From positions 24,503,001-24,567,000 of the forward strand of contig CM059582.1 in the NCBI GenBank assembly GCA_030407085.1: a stretch of DNA of 64,000 nt. The letters are read 5' to 3'. This DNA is from Trichopria drosophilae (taxonomy: Eukaryota; Arthropoda; Insecta; Hymenoptera; Diapriidae). Positions 54,821-64,000 of this stretch are shown one piece after another. The translations under genes and the position numbers were made by a program. Under the pieces are notes generated by a model, which ran no database searches, was not told the origin of the DNA, and saw nothing but the letters and a program-made list of their open reading frames with translations. How positions within the stretch are numbered: the first letter of the stretch is position 1; each line of letters begins with the position of its first letter.

Positions 54821-55515
54821 GCTCAGTTGAGAATTCACTGTGAGATCTCACATGAGATCACACGTGAGAAAATGAGAACTGACATGAGAAATCAGGTGAG
54901 AACTCCGCTGAGATCTATGAAAATTCCGAAATGAAAAATGACTTTTACAAGATTTGAGATCAGACACATGAGAGCTAGTAACAAAACTCCCATCTAGATG
55001 AGTTCGTATATGAGGATAGTCTCAGTCGAGATCTCAGCTGATTTCTCATTTTAACTATCATGGTATTTTTGATACAAGTTCTCATGTGTCTGATCTCAAA
55101 TCTTGTAAAATTCATTTTTCATATCGGAATTTTCAGAGATCTCAGCGGAGTTCTCGCCTGATTTCTTATGTGAGATATCACTGTCTCGCGTGAGATCTAA
55201 TGTGAGTTCTCACGTTGTCATGTGAGTTCTCACTGTCTAGTGCGAGATCTAATGTGAGTTATCACGTTCTCATGTGAGTTCTTACTGTTTCGCGTGAGAT
55301 CTCATATGAGTTCTTACCGTCTCGCGTGAGATCTAATGTGAGTTCTCACTATATCTCGTGAGATCTCATCTGAACTCTCACGTTTTCATGTGAGATCTTA
55401 CAGTGAATTCTCAGCTGAGTTCTCACCTGAGCTCTCATCTGAGTTCTCACGTTAGATCTCATCTGAGTTCTTACGTTTTCATGTAAGATCTTGCAGTGAA
55501 TTCCCTGCTGAGTTC
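54821..55515. repeat. Foldback element built from GAGATCTCA / TGTGAGTTCTCA units
   Basis: GCTCAGTTGAGAATTCACTG at the left pairs with the inverse of CTCAGCAGGGAATTCACTG at the right. An inner arm pair (GAGAACTCCGCTGAGATCT ... TTTGAGATCAGACACATGAG) folds around about 55010. The right half is expanded with ~30-45 bp units TGTGAGTTCTCAC / CGTGAGATCT. No ORF. Confidence 0.8.
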
Positions 55516-55589
55516 AAGGGTGAAATGTTATAAATACTTTGCACGATGCAAATGTGATATTAATAAAAATACAAAAATCATAAGTTGTA

Positions 55590-55739
55590 TTTTTAAATGT
55601 CTAACTCAAACGTAATATGCAATGTATGAACTAATATTGCCAGTCTGTAAAACAGCATTTTTAAGCTGTGACTCGCCCTTTGTCTAGGTTTAAGTTGTAT
55701 CATTATGTACAATTCGTTTTTCCTTGGCAATAAAGTCGA

Positions 55740-55770
<31 letters not shown>

Positions 55771-55775
55771 GGTAT
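55590..55775 (+). mobile_element. LINE 3-prime end fragment, family T1, plus strand
   Basis: GCCAGTCTGTAAAACAGCAT, GCTGTGACTCGCCC and TTGGCAATAAAGTCGAT, followed by (ATT)n to about 55771. Same family as 1540-2040. Confidence 0.7.
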
Positions 55776-58109
55776 TCATCTTAAAACGTATTGTAAAAGT
55801 AAACTTAAATACAATTATAATGTAAATGAAAATCGAAGCTTATCCATGATAAATCCTACACCATGAGACTGAACATTTTCGTGGATTCGTCAATATAAGT
55901 TTTCAGCAATCGGTAAATGAGGAAATAAAAGGTTGAGCCTAAAACAAAGTTCCAGGTGTAAATAGGTATAAAGTGAAACGCCGAAAAATCAGAATTTTCG
56001 GTAAATTTAATTGCTTGTCTCACTTATGAGATAAAATTTGATCACCAAAAATTCGTTATTGACGGATTATTGTTAATTCAAACGGATATCATTTCATAAT
56101 GATTGCTAAAATGTATTTGCAGTATAATTTCGATATAAGAGCGTTATAAACGGAAAAGCGTTATATGCAGGATAAGTCACTCACTTCATATTTTTTGTTA
56201 GATTATCTTTATTTTATTAATGCACCTGATTTATTTTTATAAGAATATTTATAAACATTGATATTGTATTGTTCATTAGAAGTTTAAAATGGTTTGTTAC
56301 AGTTTATTGCATTTCGGTCGTATTATTTCAATACGAAAATTTATATAGGCCTTTTATGAGAGTGATCACGGGATCAGAGTATATACCTTCAAAAATTTAG
56401 TATTGAAGTAAGTACTTTGGTAGAGATGGTCACGAGAATCTGCCTAGTATTATTCTAGATTTTTATGACCTGACTAGAAACCAGTTCCATAATAGGGGTA
56501 GAAATCCTACTGAAAATGACATGAATTCTGGAGTGAATCTACCGAGCTTGCTTTCAGACCTCGGTTCGATTCAAGAATCTCGAATACCTCTCGATAGAAC
56601 TCCCAATATGGCGGCTTACACTCAGCTGTCGCGGTTGTTTACAATCCTGATATAAAGATCAAAGCTTCATTTCGAAAGGAAAATCGTTTACATTCACACG
56701 TGCTCATTTTGTCAAATAGATCGATCCTTACCTATTATTCAAGTTTGATATGATGTTTTAAGTTTGCAATTATTGCTTTGTGTATTTTTAAATATATGGT
56801 AGTGATCTAGCGGGTTTTCAATTAGAATTGTAGTATATTTCTACCGAAATTATACAGATATATCCAGCCGTTAGGATAACGACTAGTTCAATCAGCTAAT
56901 CCCTTCCAGAGTAGAATTGACAGCATTAAAAAAAAATTAAAGGGTTTTTGAATTTGAGGTGACCCAAACCTCATGACTCAAATCTGATAAGGTGTTATAT
57001 TATAGCGCTTAAGTACAAATTAATAGATGTATATATATCTAGTAATGACGTAAGTTCAATTTATACTTTGTTTTTAACTGAATTAATTTCTCAGAGCGGA
57101 TATTAATTTTCGAATGACAATGTTTTCATTTCTCTCAGGAGTCTATTCGAAACTACTCTAATATTTCACTGATATATTATAAAGTAATTTACATATTTTT
57201 AACTAAATATAAAAATGAGTTTTCTGGAACATCTGATATTGAATTTCCTAATTTATTTTGTTTTTATTGAAGACTTCAATCTGAGTGATTCAAAATTGAT
57301 ACCCCTGAAGAGGACCTACATATAGTCGAAACGTTGGGTTAGAATGACACCACCACAACTTTAGTGGCCATAGGATGAGAATAAATTAAGAAATTTGAAA
57401 GAATACGGTTCATAATAAATTTTAAATCATTACTACTATCTGATATAGAAATTTAAAAAGTTAGGGACACCTTATGAATCATAATCGAAATTGCTTCTGA
57501 GTCATATGATTCTATTGAAAATATGAATTAATTTCTTAGTACGTCAAACGTCTAAAATAGATATAGAGTTGTTTTCGTATTACATCATGTTATTTTGTGA
57601 CTGAATTGAGTTTGAAAAATATTATGACAGTTTTAATATAATCTATGGAAAAATGACATTAAGATATGGATCTTAATTTTGAAAAACGGTAAACATGCAC
57701 TAATCGTGGAATATATTTAATCCAAATAGCACAGTTCAATAGACATTAAAGGAAATAAGCAATAAATATTATTTTATATTGTTATATTCTAGTATTATAT
57801 TTTCTCTTTGTCTTTCGGTGGGTTTTTATACTTCTCCAGCAGTATGAAGCAGTATATTTTATAAAGACGTACTTACTTTAATCTAATATATTTTATTTGG
57901 TTATTGTTAAATTATACATCCATCTAATGTCTTTGTATTAATAATATGCCTTCCTATAAAAGATATCATTATATTAATTCTATATTATTTTCTAATAAAC
58001 ATAATTGAATAAGTGAATCATAGCCTACGGCGTAATTACAATATCTACACTAATAAAAATATCATTACAATTTGTTTCTATGTTCTTGAAAATGTGAGGG
58101 TTAAATAAC
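55776..58109. other. Long AT-rich interval; one hammerhead-like motif at 57305-57333
   Basis: No gene recognised in over 2 kb. The motif CTGAAGAGGACCTACATATA followed by GTCGAAACG is the one notable feature. Confidence 0.4.
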
Positions 58110-58345
58110 TTTTTTTGTGACACGGTGGGCAAAATGCTATTTTGCTCCCTACATCGCGGAAGTAAAAGAGCACTTTCTCTCTGTAGGAAGCAAAATAAGT
58201 TTCTCACACTCTGAGCGCAAAATACTATTTTGCTCCCTGTAGCGCGGGAGTATGAGAAAAAGTGCAACAAGAGAAAATAAGTGCTTGCGTACTCATGCGA
58301 ACTGCCACCAATGTAGCAAATATCTATTTGGCTCCCTAGTTGCAC
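58110..58345. repeat. Local repeats GCAAAATRCTATTTTGCTCCCT
   Basis: GCAAAATGCTATTTTGCTCC at 58129 and GCAAAATACTATTTTGCTCC at 58211, with a third diverged version at about 58315. Each is itself partly palindromic, with CGCGG(A/G)AGTA following the first two. The 106-codon minus ORF here is a by-product. Confidence 0.6.
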
Positions 58346-59099
58346 AATGTACTACTTTTTCAATTTTCTCATCCACAATTCAAAAGAATGAAATCGAAAA
58401 CATCAGAAGGAATAGTTCGGGACTCAAAATATGTATTGTTTAAGAAGCAATAAATAATAAAATTCAATATAAAAAAATTTCAAAATTTGATAGTCAGAAT
58501 TCAAAAAATCTGTTCCCCAAAATAAAGTACCTCTCCAATAGTGTCTATGAAAGTTTGATGATGCAAATTGTTTTATCAGTATCGATTTAACATCATGGCC
58601 ATCAACTTCTACGTCATCCTAAATTCGTCGCTGGCGTTAGATATCGCCGTTTGACATCATAATCTTTTGTACGTCAGAAAAATCTGTTTTTTGTAGCGAA
58701 ACGTCAAAAAATACGTCAGAATGAAAATCAATGATAGCTAAAATGCTGGATTTTTCATTATTTTTTATGAATTTTGAACGGAGGATCCGATTTTGGCGCA
58801 TCCACGACGCGTCGATCAGCAGCCTCCAGCGGTGGAGTCCTCCGACTAGTTCCACTGAAGACATCGATGGATTTCTTCATATCCAGAGCGATCTTCAATG
58901 AATTTCCAGTAACTGCGTTTGTTTTATATTTGTATTTATTGGCATTTACAATTACGAGCGACGATAAGGCGGCAGTCCTATTAGCTTATCTGCTGATAAT
59001 CGCCCGGGCCTTTATCTAACCTAATGTCAAACGTGAGTGATAGCTCACGCATGCACGAAAAAATACTGTGGAATGGAGCAATCGGTAAGACACCAACAC
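58346..59099. other. Upstream flank of the signal-peptide gene, no gene assigned
   Basis: A less AT-rich stretch with ACGTCA-type short motifs at 58600-58740. ORFs at 58637-58864 (minus) and 58774-59019 (plus) are unrecognised. Confidence 0.35.
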
Positions 59100-59307
59100 A
59101 CCGATCGGCAGTTATTCGAGTTATCATTTCTGAATACTAGCTGTGCTGTCCGACGACGATTAGTTAGTTCGACGTTTCCTACATCGACGGGCTCACGCTC
59201 GAGTGTCCGCGAGTGCGCTTTGGCCAGTGGAGTGTACGTGTACACCTTGGAATTTCTCATGGTGCACCGAGTGGGATTTAGCACACTTAAAAATCAGTGA
59301 TACCGCG
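59100..59307 (+). promoter_or_regulatory. Putative promoter and 5-prime UTR of the signal-peptide gene
   Basis: Markedly more GC-rich than the surroundings. GGCAGTTATT near 59105 could serve as an insect initiator. An upstream ATG at about 59259 is out of frame. Confidence 0.4.
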
Positions 59308-59401
59308 ATGGAATTTCGTTTCGGGCTACCCACGATTTGCATCGCGCTGTTGCTTTCGCTTTCGTCGATTTCGCAAGCGAGTGGGGGCGAACAACTCGCC
59401 G
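59308..59401 (+). CDS. First coding exon of a secreted or membrane protein
   Basis: ATG at 59308 (context ACCGCGATGG) opens a classic signal peptide: MEFRFGLP, hydrophobic core TICIALLLSLSS, then ISQASGG with likely cleavage after the small residues, then EQLA. The exon ends at a consensus donor (GCCG|GTAAGA, GT at 59402-59403) in phase 1. No further exon was recognised up to 64000. The mature protein cannot be identified. Confidence 0.6.
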
Positions 59402-62147
59402 GTAAGATATTTTTTTAAGTTCCATCGATTATAGTGGGTAAAATCCCATTTTACTCACGAGTGCTACTTGACAGGCATTGTTGGTTAGAAAAAGTTAGGG
59501 TGCCAGCTCATGGGTACGTCATAACAATGTTTTTGATCGAACCAATGACGCGTACCAATCATAGATCGGTAACGAATCTGTTGTTGAAGAAAACATTATG
59601 ATAGGTTCGTTTTTTATTTTAATACAGCCACATTGGTTGTTGACCGCACAAAAATTCTGTCTACCCACGTGCTGGCACTTTTGATTGGAAAAATTCGTGT
59701 TGATAATCTATCAAATCACGATGGGGACAATTTTATGTTCGTTTCGATAATTGAAAGAACACGTGTATATTCTCACGACAGATTGCTACTATAAGAAAGA
59801 CCCAAACATCCTCAAAATATTTTATCATAAGTTTTATTTTAATAAAATTTGTTAATATGCATTGGAATTTTATTTTAAGATTCTTTTAATAGATTTATTG
59901 TTAGAGAATATTCGAAAAATCATGTGATTTTAATGGCATTTTAATGAACGCCCGGTTCGAATTGTCATGAGAAAATTTGAGAATACGAAGATAACAATTT
60001 AATTTATTCATTAGAATGTGAATAAAATAGAGTTTACAGAATGTTTTAGACGATTTTAGGAAGAAATCTGATTCATAATACAAAAAAAAAAACAAGAAAA
60101 ATTTGTCTTGTTTCTTACGTATTTTTAAAGTAAATAATTTTCATTTTAAAGTTTTCAATTTGTCAAAACATAAAAGGTAAAATTTTCGGAAATGTGTATT
60201 TTCGAATATATCATGAGTCACCTATAATTAAGACCGGAACTGTAATTAAGAGGTAAAAAAGTAAATTATTTTTCAAATACATAAGATTTCTAGTTGTTGA
60301 TAATATAAATGTACAGTTACTAATTTAATTTAATTTTAGAAGATCATTCAGTATTATTCCAGATATAATTTCTTAGCTACAACATGAATGTACTTAATAT
60401 GAATTAACTTTTTCCGATCGAAGGACACGCGTCTGACTTACTTAACATCGTGGAATGTGCACTTGAAAGTGACGAAACAAACACGTTTTTTTAAAAGCGA
60501 AATGAGAACAAATTACACTACAAAATATAAACAGTTTGTTTATTTACGGTCGATAGAAACATTCAAATTAATGTAAAAGTTGTGTACATAATCTTCATTA
60601 ATTGTGAGACGTGTAAACAAATCCTGTCGATACTACCAGTTTCTCACATGCAAACCGCTGCAGTGAAAGTGCGTGCATGCAATTCATGTGAATGATGAAA
60701 TGATTTTAAAGATTTGTGTTTGGAATTAATTTATAAATCTGTTGATAGAATTTCATAAATGAAAACTGTGTTATTAGTATTCATAATTTTTTAAAATCTT
60801 ATTTTATCGATGGCTATAATTATTTCGTTAGGTTGGAAACTTCCTAGGTTGTACTCTATCAATTTTTTATAGACAGAATTCACTTATTGTGGAGTAAAAA
60901 TTGAACCACACAATTTTCACTCCATAAAGAGTGACGTTTTACTCCAAAATTAGAGAGTATAGTTTAGAAGTTGGTATAAATGTATTTATTTAATTATATC
61001 TCGGTTTAAACGACATTGCACTTTTTATGAGTGAAGGTCCTTCACAGTTACAGAGGAATGCACGTTTGAAAGTGATGAAACAAGTGCTCTTATTTATGAT
61101 ATGTTTTATTATTATATAATTTAATAAATAAACATATTTGTTAATATGTAATGACGATATAATGTTTTTCTACCTTAGTAATGAAATTAATTAACGTCTT
61201 GTTCAGTTTTGTCGGTGCTTTTAATAAGAATAATTGACAAAAAAGGTAATATTGTTGATTGCAAATAATATTTTATTAAAAAATAAAATAAAAATAGAAA
61301 AAAACTTTCATGTCGGACAGCCACTTATATTTATAATTATGTTTTTTTTTTAAATTTAATAATTTTAGGTACAGTCAAACTAAGAAACTAATTAACAACT
61401 CTAAGTAAACGTTCAGTTACCTGGTGGGAATTAAATGTGTAATATCTACATATCGTTAATTTAACTACAGTTTAAATTTGTTGGAACTTTTGCAGCTAAA
61501 AAATGACAAAATAATTAGTACTTAATGGGTTAACTCATCGTTTAGTTAAATTTAATAAATATTTTTCTCAGTCTAATAATAATTCACTATATAAATTTAA
61601 TTTATTAACAATTTTTTGCTTATTATTGAATGAAAGAAAAAATACATTACAGACGTAAAGACAATACACAGACGTCTTAGACATAAAGACATAATTAGTT
61701 TTTTAAAAATACACATTGTAAAAGTACCAAAAGGTTATAACAGTTTGATATTGTGCAAATGTTTAAAATTAAGTCAACTCTTAGTCTGAATGTTTTACTT
61801 AAATATAGAGACTTTTCAATGATGCAATGTTCGTATTTAAAAACTGCTTAAAAAATTATTGTTGACTATTGAAAAAATGATCAAGCCTACAATTGACATA
61901 ATTTAAGAAAAAATGCTTAATTTCAATATGAATTCCTGCCTTATTTGTACGATATTTGTAGACGTGAGTTTGATACAGGGTAGTCTTTGAAGGAAAATAA
62001 TTAGTTTACTTCGTTGCTGTTTATTACAATGAGAAAAGTGTCTTTATCCAATACAATTCTTAAAAATCATCCATAAACTGCATTTTACCTACACCGAATG
62101 CAATATTTTTTTAAGGATTAAAAATTGAAGAGTTTTAAAAGAATTGA

Positions 62148-62317
62148 GCGCGGGTCGAAAAACCGAGAAATCAAAAAGCCGACAGGTCAAAAAACCGACA
62201 CTAAAAAATTGACACTTCAAAAAATAATTGCCCGCTTGTCAATGTGTCTAGTTTTTTATGTGTCGGTTTTTTGACTTATCGGCTTTTTCATTTGTCGGTT
62301 TTTCGACATGCACCCTT
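62148..62317. repeat. Foldback element, family G (GTCGAAAAACCGAC), copy 1
   Basis: GGGTCGAAAAACCGAGAAAT ... and the inverse GGGTGCATGTCGAAAAACCG, built from AAAAAGCCGACA / TGTCGGTTTTTTGAC units around the core TGCCCGCTTGTCAATGTGTC. Confidence 0.75.
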
Positions 62318-62820
62318 CTATATTACACTCAGAATATTTAGTACACTTAACTAAATGATGAATTACCCAACGGGCATTTACTATTTTGCTGTTTCTACAG
62401 CTCCATATAGTTCTAAACGAAAGTTGAATTAATTAAATTTTAGTTAGATTAATGAAATGTAGGCATAAACACTTCTAAAGATTTCATTTGCACTAGGTAA
62501 CTTACCATTTATTTATATATATTAAATATTTTTTTTCTGTGTATTGAAGGAAATGACTTTTACAATTTGTTTATCAGAATTTTATAATAATATTCCAGTA
62601 CGACTAAAGGAAGTCACTTTTTAAATATTTTATTTAAAAAGTAGTATGCTTACATGTTGTCACTTAACCATTCATTGTTTGTTGCTCGAAATGTTTAGGA
62701 CAATATTTAGGATTCTTCAATTATTAGGATTCTAACTTAAAAACTTTTCAATCGGCCGTTATTTATTAAAGTTTGTAATTAGTAAATTGGGAATGAAAAA
62801 TTGAAATCATGGACAAATTC

Positions 62821-63016
62821 GGGTGCGGGTAAAAAGATCGACTAATCATAAAGGCTACAAGTCAAAAAACAGACAATCGAAAAGCCGAATGTCAAAAAAT
62901 GACTGCCCGCTTGTCGATGTGTCTTTCTTTGTGTCGGCTTTTTGACTGTGTGCTTTATGACTTTCGGTTTTTCGACCTGTCGGCTTTTATGATTTGTCGG
63001 TTTTTCGTCCCGCATC
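62821..63016. repeat. Foldback element, family G, copy 2
   Basis: GGGTGCGGGTAAAAAGATCG ... TTTTTCGTCCCGCA, same unit type and same core (TGCCCGCTTGTCGATGTGTC) as copy 1. Confidence 0.75.
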
Positions 63017-64000
63017 TACAAGGTGCCAAAAAATTGGGTAGTGATATTTCAGGTTTAGATTCTGTGTGATATTTTCAGCAAAAAGTTTAGTACCAAAATT
63101 AGATGTGAGTCATAGAATGTGAGACATTAAATTTCCCAGAATAAGATCACTTTTTGCAATAACAGGCTTTTAAGTTGTTAGGAGTGAGTGTTCATTACAA
63201 AGTTTTTGTATGCCTTGGAATTCATCTGTATGATATTTTGACGTGAGATATGTTGTTGAAATATTGCTACAGAGTTTTCGGATACCCTTTATAAGAAATT
63301 AGTACTTATAACATTTATTTTATAGGTAATAACAAATTAAATTGACAGGGATAAGTAAATTAGTGTCTAAGTGATGGTCACTATACTATATTTGAAAAAG
63401 GACTTCTGAAAAGACTCACATGAAAATCACAAAAACAACAATGAATATATTAAAAATAACCATTTATATATTAATTTATATTTATAACTTTAACAAAAGT
63501 CCTTAACATCACAAATGAATGTTAAAAACGTTTTTTTGTATACCAACATTTTAAATTTTTATTCTGTTTTTCACCACTATGATACTTTTCTGAAGAGGGC
63601 TACTAACTTGAGCCGAATACCTAAATGTTATTTACTGAGTTTTCTACTTTCTTTTTAAATGATAAATACAATATTCATACGTTTAATACAAGAGAACATG
63701 ATGCGTTTATGAAGAAATATTTTCTTCTAGTATCTTAATAAATGAAGGCACTTAACATAATTGTTTTAATTACTAACCGTAATAATGGATTCTAAGAGAA
63801 TACTAGCATCAGAAATTAAAATTGGATAAAACCACTTGAAATAACATATAATTTACCGAATATAAGATCAGTATACTTTAATTTATTAAATTAAAGAGAG
63901 AAAAGATATTACTAAAGGTTTTAATAGTATGTTTATAATGAAAATAAACTGTATGGTAGCATATTACAAAGATTGCTTTTGGTTACAAATGTTCTTTAAA

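Larger units (their letters stand above)
59402..64000 (+). other. Presumed long first intron of the signal-peptide gene
   Basis: Very AT-rich, no ORF with a recognisable domain on either strand. Apart from two small foldback elements and a degenerate hammerhead-like motif at 63590-63620 nothing was found. Assignment to the intron is inference from the donor at 59402. Confidence 0.45.

Overview
The window is AT-rich, intron-containing nuclear DNA from an animal, most likely an insect. The evidence is two conserved eukaryotic genes with spliceosomal introns (a UBA2-like first exon and a two-exon SLC35B1-like gene), a start exon with a signal peptide, and a dense arthropod-style load of transposons: CR1/Jockey-group LINEs, Tc1/mariner with a D-D-41-D triad, pogo-like MITEs, BEL/Pao and foldback elements. 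There are no bacterial operons, CRISPR arrays or complete rRNA/tRNA genes.

Layout. 1-2.3 kb: first exon of UBA2 on the minus strand, with a foldback element, a MITE and a LINE tail in its first intron. 2.5-19.5 kb: one giant inverted-repeat unit of 16.9 kb. Its arms are 4.57 and 4.03 kb, nearly identical and inverted, and it is bounded by an exact 8-bp direct repeat (CATGTCGC). It looks like a single transposed foldback or Mutator-like element that landed about 210 bp upstream of the UBA2 start codon. The arms carry a 15-bp tandem array, tRNA-like pol III units and a dead LINE. The 8.3-kb core holds FLYWCH-type zinc-finger exons, foldback elements and dispersed repeats. 19.5-23.6 kb: foldback elements and duplicated repeat blocks. 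23.6-31.2 kb: a three-level nest, in which a plus-strand LINE was split by a minus-strand LINE, which was then split by a 3.0-kb mariner with an intact 343-aa transposase. 31.2-35.3 kb: repeats and one unidentified ORF.

35.35-36.38 kb: an intact SLC35B1-like gene (323 aa, 60-bp intron), the only complete host gene in the window. 36.6-42 kb: MITEs, two foldback elements separated by a direct duplication, and foldback repeats. 42-53.6 kb: decayed BEL/Pao-type LTR retroelement remains (gag-like and pol pieces on plus; an LTR with a tRNA-Phe-type primer site on minus). These flank a well-preserved 4.37-kb DNA element (46289-50654) with about 350-bp terminal inverted repeats, an uninterrupted 642-aa DDE-like protein of a family I cannot name, and a 31-bp minisatellite. 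53.6-59.1 kb: repeats. 59.3 kb: a signal-peptide start exon whose first intron appears to run to the end of the window.

The best candidates for something undescribed are the giant foldback element and the 642-aa-protein element. All calls are by eye. Boundaries of terminal inverted repeats and target duplications were read directly from the sequence. Superfamily names beyond these are inference.
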